From the NCBI GenBank assembly GCA_947396885.1, contig OX377201.1, forward strand, positions 3,329,879-3,393,878: a DNA stretch of 64,000 nucleotides, written 5' to 3'. Shown one piece after another: positions 51,690 to 63,990 of the stretch. This DNA is from Heligmosomoides polygyrus polygyrus. Lineage: Eukaryota > Nematoda > Chromadorea > Rhabditida > Heligmosomidae. Position 1 is the first letter of the stretch; each line of letters starts with the position of its first letter. Below the pieces are notes generated by a model. The model saw only the letters and a list, made by a program, of their open reading frames with translations. It was not told the DNA's origin and ran no database searches. Position numbers and translations under genes: made by a program.

Positions 51690-52000
51690 GATAAGGATAA
51701 GGATAAGGATAAAGGACGGCGTTACTCAATCCCTTCTGGGATGCGCCAGCGCATTCTATTTCTACGGGATGTCATGGAGGCGACATGAATGCGTATTTGG
51801 CCATACAATGACTTGCGGCGGCCAGCCGATGAACAAGTCAGCGCTTTATCCTTCCCAGACAAGTCTGGTACCAATTCACCGACCCCGGAGGGATGGAAGG
51901 CTTGATGGCCTGGGCGGGAAATCCGAACCGGGAACCTGGTATCGGGTGCACGCGACAGTCGCGCCCCCTCCGACTGCGCTACACGACCGCTACACGCGCC
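51690..52000 (-). repeat. SINE copy, full length
   Basis: Tail GATAAGGATAAGGATAAGG, head ending CGACTGCGCTACACGACCGC, with a duplicated TACACG piece at the 5' end. Confidence 0.85.
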
Positions 52001-52109
52001 CTCATTTTTGAAATTGCCTCCACGACATTTTATAATACCTTATGTTAAATGTAGTAGCTTCAAAGTGTTGAAACCAATGAAGAAAAAACCTGTATTCATT
52101 TCGCACCAA

Positions 52110-52335
52110 CCCAATAGTTAACATAGGCCGTTGAACCACATTTTAAGTGGAAGTCAGGAAGACTTAGGTCCATTCTTTGCATCGTTTCAAGAAACCACTT
52201 TTATGTGTACAATGAGCGGCTTCAGTAGTATTTATTCGTATTTGACTGAGTGCTGCATTGGTATTTCATTCTAGCACTGCATTGTATTTTCAAATGAGGC
52301 CCATGACGTAAATAAATAAATAAACAAATAAATAA
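52110..52335 (+). mobile_element. CR1-like LINE 3' UTR and tail
   Basis: TTGAACCACATTTTAAGTGG, TCAAGAAACCACTTTTATGTG and a tail AAATAAATAAATAAACAAAT match the fragment at 4345-4600. Too short to code. Confidence 0.6.
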
Positions 52336-53076
52336 AATATAGTTACAAAAGGTTGTAGCGAAAGCGTCGGCTACAGAATCCAGCACGAAGCTTATAAACA
52401 GCTGTGGGCGGCTCACAGGGACGCAGGCAGCAATCTGCAACAAAAAAAACACGGGCCGTTATTTTGGCGACGATGCGATTTTCAATTTGGGGCAACGGCT
52501 TTCCCGTGTCTCGGCCGTGATGTCTGGAGTTCATTTGCGGCTCTGTCGAGGCGGAGAGCGATGTTTTTCATCGGTGTGACGATTCGCAGCAGTCGAATCG
52601 GCGGATCTTCTGATGGTCGAGCAGAGGGTGGTCCACTGGGGGCAGCATACCCCTTCACACAGATGTGACTCAATAAAGGCCTTATTTACTATGAGGTGTA
52701 AAAGCCGCCAAGAAGTAGAAAGCGCTTCAGCGGCTGCTCAAAAATCGTCAGAAATTCATAGTATAGGCTAAACATAATTTCCAGTGGCCCATACGGCCTA
52801 ATTACTGGTTTAACTACCTACTCAGCAGCTGTGTACCACATTCCACAACGGCTCTTTTCGGCCAATATTTCTCAGCATTCGTGCTTTCCAGAGAGCACTA
52901 ACGGGGAGTAGGAGCTCTTCGGTTTTTGAACTGCATTGTATGGCGCAACCTCAGTGCGACACCGGATTTGTCCAGCTTGTTACACTTCTTCTAGTGACCG
53001 TTCAGAGGTTTCATAATAAAAAAGAAAAAGCAATAGAAATTAGAAAGCGTGACTTGAATAGAAAAAGAATAAAGAT
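52336..53076. other. no supported gene
   Basis: On the minus strand TTTTTTTTGTTGCAG near 52437-52451 could be a splice acceptor, followed by frame text DCCLRPCEPPTAVYKLRAGF. This might be a 5' exon of a gene, but I cannot link it to anything. Confidence 0.3.
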
Positions 53077-53357
53077 GTATAAAGGACGGCCTTAAACCCT
53101 TATGGGATGCGCCACGCATTTCACTTCTACGAGATGTCGTGAAGGTGATTTGAATGCGTATTTTGCCAGAAAAATATCTTTTGATGGCTAACCGATGAAA
53201 AGACAACGCTCTATCCTTCCGAGGCCAGGCTGGTACCAATTCATCGACCCCGGAGAGATGGAGGGCTTAGTTGGCCTGGGCGGGAAATCGGAACCAAAAA
53301 CGTGGTATCGAGTGCATGCGACAAGCGGCACCTCCTCCGACTGCACTACACGAGCCC
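53077..53357 (-). repeat. SINE copy
   Basis: GTATAAAGGACGGCCTTAAA tail side, CGGAACCAAAAACGTGGTAT near box B, ACTGCACTACACGAGCCC head. Confidence 0.75.
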
Positions 53358-53605
53358 GGAAAAGGATTAAAAGCAAAATAAATCTACCCTAATTGGAAAG
53401 GACAACCATAAGGTGTCGTTTGCGTTCGTCACGCTATGCCACGCAACCACATCCTCTGAATTTGATTAAACCCCCTGCATAACGGGGCAGATGAGGCTCT
53501 CGGTAGAAATCTCAGGCAAGGAATGGGAGATGCTGAGATGCTATATGTCTCCCCCTCCAATTAGGATAGATCCACTAAGATTTTAGGGTATTCTTGTTTA
53601 TTAAC

Positions 53606-53901
53606 GATAAAGATAAGGATAAAGGACGGCGTTATCCAATCTCCTTTGGGATGCGCCACGCATTCTACCCCACGGTATGTCGTGGAGGCGAGTTGAATGC
53701 GTATTTGGCCATACAATGACTTGCGGTGGCCAGCCGATAAACAAGTCAGTGCTTTACCCTTCCCAGACAAGTCTGGTATCTGGTACCAATTCACCGACCT
53801 CGGAGGGATGGAAGCTTGGTTGGCCTGGGCGGGAAATCCGAACCAGGAACCTGGCATGTAGGCGACAGCCGGCGCCTCCTCCGACTGCGCTCCACGCGTC
53901 C
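53606..53901 (-). repeat. SINE copy
   Basis: Tail AAAGATAAGGATAAAGG; a six-base GGTATC duplication inside (GTCTGGTATCTGGTACC); head CTGCGCTCCACGCGTCC. Confidence 0.82.
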
Positions 53902-54337
53902 ATTGTCTATCACATGAAAAATGTCATGTGTCACAACAGTATTACCCCTAAGAGAAAGAAATGCATAAACCAACAAACAACAGAAACATCATAGGATAAA
54001 GAGTTTAGAACAAATAAAATAGAAACAAAAGAAACACGGGGAAAGTAAATGTAAGCCAAATCTGTCTATCGGAGGGAAGCATCATGTCACCATTTAGCAA
54101 GGTATTTGTTAACCATGCATTTGAAAACATTTAAAGAATTCGGTAAAGCCCGGTTTTTGAGAAACTTTATATAGGCTAAAGTAGCTCTATTCACGTAGAA
54201 CTGAGTCCTACATGCAAGCTTGGCTATGGGTATGAACAGCTTCATTGTGGCGCCACATGTTGAAAATAGTCTGAGATTAGGGAAACAATGCGTTGTTATT
54301 TTACCAGTTGTTATTTTGTGAACCATTAGAAGGTCTT

Positions 54338-54627
54338 GGGCGCGTGGAGCGCAGTCGGAGGAGGCGTCGGCTGTCGCCTGCACTCGATACCAAGTTCCTG
54401 GTTCGGATTTCCCGCCCATGCCAACCGAGCCTTCCATCCCTCCGAGTTCGGTGAATTGGTACCAGATGTGTCTGGGAAGGATAGAGCGCTAACTTGTTCA
54501 TCGGCTGGTCACCGCAAGTCATCGTATGGCCAAATACGCATTCAACTCGCCTCCACGACATCCCGTAGAAGTCGAATGCGTGGCGCATCCCGAAGAGGAT
54601 TGAATAACGTCGTCCCTTATCCTTTTT
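54338..54627 (+). repeat. SINE copy abutting a LINE
   Basis: GGGCGCGTGGAGCGCAGTCG head, CGTCCCTTATCCTTTTTC tail. The reverse LINE begins straight after the tail. Confidence 0.82.
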
Positions 54628-55655
54628 CATTTATGCTTAAAAAATCAAACACTTTATTGTGATCAGCCAGCGTCTGCAACCATAGCTGGATGTTTCTTGC
54701 CTTCCAGGATAGAAAATGGAGATAAGAAAACCCTGACTTCCTAGTGAAGAGCTTTCTGGTAAAACTGTTCTGGACCTTCTCCAATCTTTCAATAATTTTA
54801 ACTTTATGAGGATTGAAAACGACTGTGCCATATTCCAGAAGGGGGCGAATGTATGTCTTGTAAGCTCGAAAAAGCACTGAGGGGTTATCCGTAGCAAGGG
54901 CTTCACACAGTTGATGCAGCAGCGAGAGTACTTTAACTGCTAGGTGTTCACAGTAGACATCCAAACTTAAACACTGCGTTATAAGAAACCCTAGATCCCT
55001 TACTTCTTCAACTTCTGTGATAGGTGTTCCTTCAATACAAATATGTAGCAGGTCGTTGAACTGTCGTAACAGAAGGGTCTTTTCTCTCGAGAGAGGTAAA
55101 TCCCATTCATTTCCCCAATCGTATACAAAGGATAGGCCCGTCTGCAGCGCTTTGGAACCCATAGCATCAGGGCTTTGATAGAGTTTACGATCGTCAGCAA
55201 ACGCAACGCATTTGACACCAACTTCTTTCCACAAGCACGGAAAGCTCAAGGGTCTATATGATGAATAAAACCGGAGAAAGAACTTTTGGGAACTAAACCA
55301 GTTACCAGCGGCGTTCCACTTTGTGGATTCCACTCTAATCGATCTTCCGGAAAGAAATCTCTTAATTCATGCCACAATTCGTGGATGAATTCCAATTGCT
55401 GCAAGTTTTAGTGTAAGCTTTCTGTGAAAGCCCTATCAAACGCTTTGGAGAAGTCTAAGTAAACATCCATCCGTACCTACACCCTGGTTAGGCGAGGACG
55501 TCCAATCATTTAGAGTCCGAAGCATGGCAGTGAGTGTTGACCATCCTTTCAGGAACCGTGCTGATGTGGAGAAATTGTCGAAAACTCATTAAAATGCCTC
55601 ATAATTTTTCTTTCAGAATTTTTTCGAAAAGCCTTGCAAATAAGGAGGTGATATT
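54628..55655 (-). pseudogene. CR1/Jockey-like LINE reverse transcriptase fragment
   Basis: Read on the minus strand: FEKILKEKLMRHFNE then TAMLRTLNDWT (55600-55490), motif A DVYLDFSKAFDRAF near 55460, KCVAFADDRKLY (the FADD active site) near 55200, EVRDLGFLITQCLSLDV, RPLLEYGTVVFNPHKVKIIE and VQNSFTRKLFTRKS. Frame breaks occur near 55590, 55420 and 55340. It is related to, but not the same as, the element at 1044-3216 (compare NSFTRKLMMR). The right side is cut by the mariner at 55657. Confidence 0.8.
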
Positions 55656-55656
55656 A

Positions 55657-56571
55657 TTAGGGGGGTTGGCCAAAAGTAATGAGACTCCATGCCGTGCCCA
55701 TATATGTATGTCGTGACTGGTGTCCTGTTTCGTGATTTCGTATTTGTATGTTTGTATGCTACCTACTGAAGGCCACCTGAGAAGTTACCACTTCCGCCCT
55801 TTCCAGAAGCATGCCAAAATCGCAGTCTGCCTCATGCCGAAACCCTAGCCTGACGAGTCGACCTTTGTCGCGCAAATCTCTCCCGATTCCCAACCCCGAG
55901 CAGCCTGGACTCAATCTTAACGCAGGATGAGAAGTGCGTCTTCTATCTTAACCCTGCCAAGCAGCCAGTCAGGGTGAGGCCTGTTGACCCGTTACCGACC
56001 TTCGTTCGGCGAGATGTTCACGGTGAGAAGCACCTTCAGAGCTTTTCGGTCTGTACCCATGTACCGGTATACCGGAAGCTGTTTACCAAAAGCACGACGA
56101 TGGACTCCAAGGCCATGGTGAACGAAATAGAAGAGATGGACCTGCGACTCGAACTTATTCAGTCGCAGCGCGTCAAGAAGGTCCTCCTCTTCGACAACGC
56201 CGCACCCCATCGGGAACAAGTAACCACGGACCAGCTGGGCTACGTTCACATGCTTCACCCATCGTATTCGCCGGACATCTCTCCATGCGAATACCACTAC
56301 TACTTGAGCCTACAGGACATCCTAATCGGAAGGGACACAAGAACCCAAGCAGTCCTTGACATATCGACCATATCGAGCAGTTGATCAACACCAGGCCCAT
56401 GCAGTTCTCGAAGGATGGGATCAGGAAGTTGGCTGAGCGGTGGCAGCAAGGTCCTTGCCCTTAATGGCAAATACATTCTTCAGCATCGTTGATTGATTTG
56501 TAATTGAGTTATAAAGAGATAAAGATTTTTTTTTCAATTTGTCTCATTACTTTTGGCCCCTCCCCCCCTAA
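55657..56571 (+). mobile_element. internally deleted mariner element, second copy, 915 bp
   Basis: Inverted ends TTAGGGGGGTTGGCCAAAAG and GGCCCCTCCCCCCCTAA, flanked by TA (55655-55656, 56572-56573). It is collinear with 5371-6274 over its length, including the deleted N-terminal region. It sits within the decayed LINE. Confidence 0.88.
55974..56384 (+). pseudogene. mariner transposase remnant of the second copy
   Basis: The frame keeps HGEKHLQSFSVCTHVPVYRK, VLLFDNAAPHREQVTTDQLG and PSYSPDISPCEYHYY. The third catalytic aspartate is glutamate and the spacing from the second is 31 instead of 34 residues. Upstream, the QDEK motif is in another frame. Clearly inactive. Confidence 0.8.
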
Positions 56572-56696
56572 TAATAGGTCGATAATTGAAAGGAGAGTCA
56601 AAAGCTGGCTTTTTAGGATTGACGAGAATATTCCAGTTGTTTCTTTCCAACAACACCCTACGTCAGCAGCGTTCTAGTGCTCTTGCGGCTGTTGGA

Positions 56697-56885
56697 AGAG
56701 CGTGCTATAGCGCAGTCGGATGACTCGCCAGCAGTCCCTTGCCGACCGATCCCGTTCGGGTCTTGCCCGTCCAACCAGGCATTCCTCCCATTCGGCGTCG
56801 AGAAATTGCGAGAGCTGTATGGAGTGATATATCACTGACTTGCCCATCAACTGACCACTGAAAATGAATGGCAGAACTAGAGATG
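56697..56885 (+). repeat. old SINE copy
   Basis: CTATAGCGCAGTCGGATGAC head, CCGATCCCGTTCGGGTCTTG in the box B zone, CACTGACTTGCCCATCAACTG later. Heavily diverged. Confidence 0.55.
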
Positions 56886-57135
56886 TCATCGCCTAAGCCA
56901 AATCGTTGAAAATTAGGTGGGCCAGTCGTTCGTGGATCTATCGCAGTCGGATTCCAGATAAATGCTACGAGAAAAGGTGCATTACGCCTCCCAGAAGAGT
57001 TGTCGGCCTAGTTACTAAAGAACTTAGGTGACACCAATCGGACCACATCCATTGGGTGGACCATCCAAACGACCTGATTGGCTGTCACATGTTCGGTCAG
57101 TGTTCTGATTGGCTGACGCGTTTCTTTTCTCCCAT
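56886..57135. repeat. scraps of RTE and MITE interior
   Basis: AAATCGTTGAAAATTAGGTGGG (RTE-like) near 56900 and CCTGATTGGCTGTCACATGT, GTTCTGATTGGCTGACGCG (MITE interior) near 57072-57122. Confidence 0.45.
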
Positions 57136-57948
57136 GAAGGAGAAGATATCTACTAACATCGAATTGTTTAGCCCGAATCTTTGTCCTCTAAGCAGATTAA
57201 AGCCCACGAAGTCGAAGCAAGTGCTTTTTTCCCAAGCTCTGCACGCTATGCCATTCCATCGTTGGCAGAACGGTGCCTTCTTTGCAGAATTAGCAACGGT
57301 TTTTTCGCGAGCAATTTCCCAAGGAGACCGGACGATGATTCTCTATCACTGTGGCACATGGTTAGCTGTCAGTCTCGCTGACACTAGGGTCGTCCCCGTG
57401 TGCGAGGACGTCAAAGAAGAGGCCAATGAGCTGTGAACTCTAATGCAGAGGGTCGCTGCGTGGGCTTGCAATAAAAATGGAAAACACCAGGCGGTTTTCC
57501 ACCATTATGAAGGCTCAGACCGCCGTTCGGCGCGCTTAATCGAAAGGAACGTTGGGCCAAAAAACCCGAAAGCGGTTGCGAAGGGGCCATTCCGTCCAGT
57601 TGGAGTGCAAAGGGATTCGGTCGACGAGCTGTGTCTTCATTAGTCAGAGCTCGAACACAAAGGGCAGCAAGGAAGGACACTTCTTGCCCATCAATCGCTT
57701 CGACAAACTCATTGTTCGGTGGCATTCGACGACCAGCAAGGCAATTGTGACCCGCAACCAGCTGCAGACTGACTTGAGACACGCAAAAAGAAGAGGCTTG
57801 CTGCCAACATGGGCATGGATCACGCTAGAAATTCGGACTCACAGGGCGCGGCAAAGGGTTCTTGATCACAAAAATACATAATTGGCCGCCCAAACAGCTG
57901 AGTTAAATGGAATGGGCTGAAAATCATAATATTTATTATGATCGGTCT
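57136..57948. other. unassigned region with open frames
   Basis: Frames 57056-57436 (plus), 57443-57881 (plus, two frames) and 57411-57782 (minus) overlap in an area of balanced composition. No motif was recognised on either strand. It may be an old protein-coding repeat. Confidence 0.3.
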
Positions 57949-58240
57949 GGCGCGTGGAGCGTAGTCGGAGAAGGCGCAGACTGTCACCTGCACCCGATAC
58001 CAGGTTCTTGGTTCCGATCCCGCCTAGGCCAACCAAGTCTTCCATCCCTCCGGGGTCGGTGAATTGTTACCAGACTTGTCCGGGAAGGTTAAAGCGCTGA
58101 CTTGTTCATCGGCTGGCCACCACAAGTCATTGTATGGCCAAATACGCATTCATCTCGCCTCCACGACATTAAGTAGAAATAGAATGCGTGGCGCATCCCA
58201 AAGAGGATTGAATAACGCCGTAATTTATCTCTTTTTATCC
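57949..58240 (+). repeat. SINE copy
   Basis: GGCGCGTGGAGCGTAGTCGG head, GTTCTTGGTTCCGATCCCG box B variant, TTATCTCTTTTTATCC tail. Flanks TTATGATCGGTC and TTATGATTGACC may be a duplication with two mismatches. Confidence 0.82.
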
Positions 58241-58254
58241 TTTATGATTGACCA

Positions 58255-58810
58255 ATCACATCTCTTAATGTGCAGCACTGACGCTATTAGTCATTATTGC
58301 TCGAATTTTACCGATTTTTGAACAGAACTGGCGCTATTGGTTATTATCGATTGAATTTCACTCACTCTTAAACAGAACTAACACTATTGGTTATTATCGA
58401 CCAAATTATATCGAATCTTATGCAGAACTGACGCAATTGGTTATCATCGATTGAATTTTATCGATTAATTTGCAGCAGTGACGCTATTAGTCATTGTTGC
58501 TCGAATTTTACCGATTTTCGTGCAAAACTGGCGCTATTGATTATTATTGATTGAATTTCATTCACTCTTAAACAGAACTAACACTGTTGGTTATTATCTA
58601 TTCACTTTTACGACTAATGTGGAGAACTGACGCTATTGGTTACTATCGATTGAATTTTATTGATTTTTGTGCAGAACTGACGCTTTGTGCTGAAAATCAC
58701 ACCAATATGTTTTGAACAGATTTCGTAACAAGTGGCTAATATATGGCTACTCTTATTAATAAATAATTTTAAGCCGAAATCAGAAGCCAGGCTGGTTATT
58801 TGTCTCAAAA
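58255..58810 (-). repeat. 50-bp minisatellite with unique leader, inverted copy 2
   Basis: About 8.5 units of the reverse of the 50,735-51,225 array (GCGCTATTGGTTATTATCGA, TTGAATTTCACTCACTCTTA, CAGAACT), then the reverse leader TTTGTGCTGAAAATCACACC to GGCTGGTTATTTGTC. Confidence 0.85.
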
Positions 58811-59915
58811 AATGTATACGCTGCTTGAGAGGTGATAACTTTGCTCACAGTAAAGTTACAAAAGAATTTAAGAGCTTCTATAAAAGCTTAACAAAACAAA
58901 AATCTTCTGATCTATGAGCGGTATGGAATACGCCATGCACTCGACTGGAAGTTTGGATTTTACACTCGATTAATTGTGTTTCGCTTGAATACCTGTTATA
59001 ATTTCCTCACAAAGTGGCCGTTTCGATTGATTTATGCTTTTTTAACGTTTTAAATTTAAAAGTGACTCCAGCTTGCTAAAAACGCGGCTACCACTTAAAG
59101 GGTTCTAACATTGCTGGTAGTGAAGCTTTTGAAGAGGTTTAAAACTCATATGAAAGCACAGGTGACCAAGATTTCTGTAGCATGTAAATAGTTAAGATTG
59201 CGCCACGCCCCTACCTAAAACCTTGCACTTCAGATTCAATTGATTGTGGATGGGCTGAATGCTTGTCACAATCTTGTTAGTTCTTGGCCATATTAGCCTG
59301 TGCTGTGCTTCTTTGAACATTTAAAACTTGACAATGATGTGAAAGACAGGTGACGTGCAGGTTTTTAATAGCACGACTTAAATATGAACAGGAGGTCCAT
59401 TTTGTAAGGCGGTACCTGTGAACTGACGAAGCATCATTGAAGCTGAATGTAGAGGTTAATCCGCATAACTGCAGTCACTGCGCAACGAAAAACGTTTAAA
59501 AAAGCATCAAAGGTTAATGTGACCAAATAGTGGCAAGATTGTAACAAGCATTCAGCCCATGCGCAATCAATCGAGTCTGAAATGCAAGGTTCCAGACGGG
59601 GGCATGGCGCAATTTAAATTATTCACACGCTATAGAAATCATGTAACCATTTGCTTTTACATAAGTTCCAAACATCTTCAAAAGAATCACCAGCAGCAAT
59701 GTTAGAACCTTTCAAGTAGTACCTGCGTTTTTAAGGATACCCTGCATTTTCCATGTCCTAAAGGTTGCTTTTGAATTTATACCTTAAAAGAAGCAAAATT
59801 CAATTAACAGGGCTACTTTGTAGAGAAATTATAACAAGTATTCAAGCGAAACACAATCAATCGGGTGTAATGCAAAATTCCAGACGAGTGCATGGCGCAT
59901 CCTATACCGCTCATA
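58811..59915. repeat. ~1-kb imperfect palindrome of a ~270-bp repeat
   Basis: The unit starts near a GCGCCATGCACTCG string, continues ATTAATTGTGTTTCGCTTGA, ATACCTGTTATAATTTC, and ends with GGTTCTAACATTGCTGGTAG and a GATTTCTGTAGCATGTAAA segment. Units near 58921 and 59195 point right; those near 59400-59620 and 59640-59915 point left. An extra end piece at 58805-58917 matches the last part. The strongest arm pair is 58921-59190 with 59640-59915. Confidence 0.7.
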
Positions 59916-60517
59916 CTTTCAGTCTCTTGGCGCCTAGCGTTGTGCCCGCTAAGCGATTTTTTTCGCCACTTTCCTCATGTGAAAGCCTATATTAGAAAAA
60001 TTATTTCTTATTCGCTTACAGTGTAGATCTGTTTTTTCTACGTCAGATATTTCTTTCGCTAAGAAGAACTGCGAAAACATAGGGTAAATACCGTGTGCGT
60101 GTGTTTTTTTTTTCTGCAGAATCTACGCAAAGATCCATCACAACTAATAGATGCTCCGCCCATCGGACGTAATGTTACACACTTGCTTTGATGAATAGAC
60201 GCATACATTCAGGTGAGATTTTTTCTAGAGGTGACAGCTTAGCTTGGGATCCATTCAGAAAGAGGCGCGAATGAAGCCTGTATAAGTGGAATTGTACGAA
60301 ATTCACTAGATTTCTAGCTCAAATAAGTACCAAAATTTATTCAAAAAAAAACAAAAATAAACATAAACAATAAAAGGAAGCTTCGCCTCTTCAAGATCTA
60401 CTGGAGCGTACTGGACGACTCAAGAAATACATTCTTGCTGGAGATAATCAACATTTTCAGAAAGTGTGATTAAAATCGAGTTGAACCTTAAAACTCAATT
60501 TAGGGAAAGTTCATGTT
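59916..60517. other. no recognisable feature
   Basis: AT-rich sequence without shared repeats; frames are short. Confidence 0.4.
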
Positions 60518-61234
60518 CATGAGGAACGGACGAGTTTCTGATGCCCCATTCTCACTGAACTGAACGAACATCTCCGAGTCTTCCAGCTGCGTGTAACTAG
60601 GTCATGAAGTCAACATCTCCAACGACCTAGTGCCGCAGCTGGTGAGAAGGAAGCGAGCGCTTAGGGAGCTTTCAAGAGCGTCAAAGAAGTCGCGAAGAAG
60701 ACGAAGAACGTCCGACTCCGTGCCCATCTATTCGACTCCACCGTTCTTCCTGCCCTAACATACGCCTCAGAGACCTGTGCTATGCGAAAGCAGGATGAAC
60801 ACGCGATCAGCGTTGCGCAGCGTGGAATCGAGAGGACGATGCTCGGAGTGACACGACTCACGCAGGTGAGAGAAGGCCTCCGGAGTTCCGAGCTTCGCCA
60901 ACGTTCGAAGATCAGAGACGCTGTCGCATGGGCCGAGTCGTCGAAAATTAGGTGGGCCGGCCACGTAATGCGATTCGCAGACACCCGCTGTACGAGAGCC
61001 GTTACCGACTATATTCTGCGGGATGTCAAGAGAACACCAGGACGCCCACCAACGCGTTGGTCGGACTTCTTCGTGAAAGCCCTGAACGACCGATATGACG
61101 CTCTTCGTGTCCCTCGAGCGAGGAGTATCCATTGGACCACTCTGGCACGCGACATGGACGAATGGAGATGATGTTGACGACCGCTCGAGCAACTCGATGA
61201 TCAACGGGACGACAGGTGATACAGGTGATACCAT
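60518..61234 (+). mobile_element. RTE LINE 3' half
   Basis: Collinear with 21996-22710: AGGAACGGACGAGTTTCTGA to GACAGGTGATACAGGTGATA. The frame 60782-61171 still reads RKQDEHAISVAQRGIERTML and GRPPTRWSDFFVKALNDRYD. Upstream part has indels. Confidence 0.82.
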
Positions 61235-61337
61235 GAAAGTGCTATTGCCTCCTACTAGAAACTTTCAAACGAAAAAGTAGCTCTCACGGATAGTATAAGA
61301 ACCTTAAGGCCTTTGAACGGTCTAGTACTTCTAGTGG

Positions 61338-61590
61338 TGCAGGGTAGCGCAGACGGAGGAGGCGCCGTCTCGCATGCACCCGATTTTAGTTCGGACTCAG
61401 CCCAAGCTTTTCATTCCTCCGCGGTCGGCGAATTGGTACCTGGCTTGTCTGGGAAGATCGAAACACCGACATGTCCATCGCGGGACCACCTCAAGACATT
61501 GGTCATATACGTATTCAAATCGCTTCCACGACATCCCGTAGAAGTGGAATGCGTGGCGCACTCGAAAGGGATTGTGTAACCTTAACCTCT
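61338..61590 (+). repeat. SINE copy, diverged
   Basis: GGGTAGCGCAGACGGAGGAG head, GGTACCTGGCTTGTCTGGG middle, GAATGCGTGGCGCACTCG and a lost tail. Confidence 0.7.
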
Positions 61591-61843
61591 ACTTTTCGTT
61601 TTTTTAGCTTAAAAAGTGGTTTAATCGACAAATTAAACGCAAACCTCGCCTCCTCCGGTAATATTTCGCATATGCCGCAACACAGCGAATTAGTAGAAGT
61701 ACATAATTCTGTAACAGGTAACCCAAACAAACTTTAGAAGGGTTCGATCAAAATTGATCTAATCTTTACCAATATTTCCTTATTTTTATTCTTTATTAAT
61801 CTTTATTTATTTTATTTTTAATTTATTAGTATTTATTTATTAC

Positions 61844-62153
61844 TAGTTATCCATGGGCGCGTGTAGCGCAGTCAGAGGAGGCGCGACTGTCGCGTGCACC
61901 CGATACCAGTTCCTGGTTCGGATTTCCCGCCCAGGCCAACCAAGCCTTCCATCCCTCCGGGGTCGGTGAATTGGTAAGGGTCTTGTCTGGGAAGGGTAGA
62001 GCGCTGACCTGTTCATTGGGTGGTCACCGCAAGCGCAAGTGTATGGCCAAATACGCATTCAATTCGACTCCACGACATCCCGTAGAAGTAGAATGCGTGG
62101 CGCATCTCAAAAAGGGATGGAGTAATGCCGTTATTTATCCTTTAGTTATCCAT
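61844..62153 (+). mobile_element. SINE copy with perfect 11-bp target-site duplication
   Basis: SINE body 61855-62142. TAGTTATCCAT at 61844-61854 and 62143-62153 is identical. The site is AT-rich. Confidence 0.9.
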
Positions 62154-63164
62154 TCTTTGTTTATTTTCCTTATTTCTATTGTTCACAGCAACGGTTTAAA
62201 ATGACTTTTAGTCAAGAAATTGAGAATTATTGTGTATCTTCTTCGATTATTTTTTCGAAATGATTGGCTGAACTTTTTCTAGAACTCATCAAAAATAAAC
62301 GATTAATAGAAGCAAAGATAGTGTTATCAGCTTCAACTTTTTTCTAAAAATATGGCTTCTTATTTGAATTTTAAAACCACACTTTTTAACGACTTTTTTA
62401 TACGATCGGTCACTATCTACTAACCTAGGTTAAGCACTTTGTCAGTGAATGTTTGAATCTTTCCAGGAACAAATGCTAAATCTTTTTCTTCAAAAAAATC
62501 GAAGGAGGCTAAAAATTTGGCCAGGGCAAAATCACGTCTAAATCGATTAATCGATTTAGTTGAATTGAGTTGGTTAAAAATTGATATTTTTTTTAAATTG
62601 AACGATTCAGTTGTAGCCAAAATCCTTTTTAAAATCTAAAAACATTGCCTGCCAGAAAAAAATATTACGAAGCTCTAGGCGAGAATAACCCTTAAAATGA
62701 AACCTAACACCGCAGCCTGAGTATAGCTATTCTGAAGCTGATACATATTGGTTTCTCTAAGAAAAGAAACCTATTCAGTCACACATTACGGTAACAGTTG
62801 CTTGAACTGAACCCGCTCGTCGAGTATAATGTTACCCGACCTCAGGTAACTAGATATGCAGCAACAACAACAAACAAACAACAATGGAAACACACGACTT
62901 CTTCTCAGAAAGCCCGACGCTGAAGATCGGAAAAAATGAGGGAGTTTTGGAGAAACAGTAAGAGGTTCAAAGGTTACCTTGCCCTTTTTTCAAATTTAAC
63001 TAAAATATATCAAAAGATCAAACCATAGCTCAACAAATCAATAGATCAATAGAAAAATATATCAGTGTTTAATTTTTTGTTAAATTTTTGTTAAGAGTGC
63101 TGATTAAAACGTTTTTTCAACCAAAATATTAGAAATAAAAGGAGGGTGCTCAACATCAACAGAT
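62154..63164. other. no recognisable feature
   Basis: AT-rich sequence; the frames are short and no repeat is shared with other parts of the window. Confidence 0.4.
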
Positions 63165-63410
63165 ACTTCTGCGGGATGCGCCACGCGTTCTACTTCGAAG
63201 GGATATTGTGAAAGCAATCTGAATGCGTATTAGGCCATACAATGACTTGCAGTGGTCGGCCGAACAATTCAGCTCTTTATCATCTCAGGTAAGTCTGATA
63301 CAAATTCACCGACCAAGGGGGATGGAAGGCTTAGTTGGCCTGGGCGGAGTCCGAACCAAGAACCTCGAAATCGAGGAGCTCCGCTGTCTCCTCCGACTGC
63401 GCTACCACGC
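63165..63410 (-). repeat. SINE copy, head variant
   Basis: In its own sense the head is GCGTGGTAGCGCAGTCGGAG, then GGTTCTTGGTTCGGACTCCG. The CGCGTGCACC part between the boxes is replaced by CGATTTCGAG. It is closer to a tRNA fold than the main subfamily. Confidence 0.7.
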
Positions 63411-63734
63411 AATAATTACAGTATGCTGCGTAGTGGTTAGAAACCTAACGCTAATGAACACAAAGGAAATTTCATTGAACAGCAATGTGAAAGAAAATCC
63501 ACAGCCAAACAACCCGCTGAATGGCCATTGGCTCCGCCCACAGAGCATAGTGCTCTAACCAAAGACCGTGTGAATTCAAGGGGAGCCTTCTTAACAACAA
63601 TTACTGCCGCTAATAAAGTAATTGTACCAGCGCTCAATGACCAGACAGCTCCTCAAGCCCAACGACCAACAAAGGCGGCCAGAAGAGAGTCGGCTCAGCA
63701 AGGATGAAGGATGGATGACGACATCAATCAATCG

Positions 63735-63990
63735 TCTTGGGATGCGCCGCGCATTCTACTTCTGGATGCGTCGTGGAGGCAATTTGAATGTATATTTAGC
63801 CTACACACTGACTTGTGGTGTCTAGAAGATGAACAAATCAGAGTTTTCTCCCTCACAGGCACGTCTAGTACCAATTCATCTATTGCAGAACGGTGGAAGT
63901 CTTGGTTGGCGTGGTCGAGAAACGAACCTTGGATCGATTAGGGGTGCACACGACAGCGACAGCGCCTTCTCCAAACCTGTGCACCTTCCC
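63735..63990 (-). repeat. SINE copy, older subfamily
   Basis: TTGGGATGCGCCGCGCATTC to AAACGAACCTTGGATCGATT and ACACGACAGCGACAGCGCC; it matches 43298-43589 in carrying the GACAGCGACAGCGCC string and GGTTCG in box B. Confidence 0.68.

Noticed and set aside
57056..57881. Overlapping frames on both strands as a possible transposon protein
   Set aside because: No catalytic motif or terminal repeat was found on either strand.
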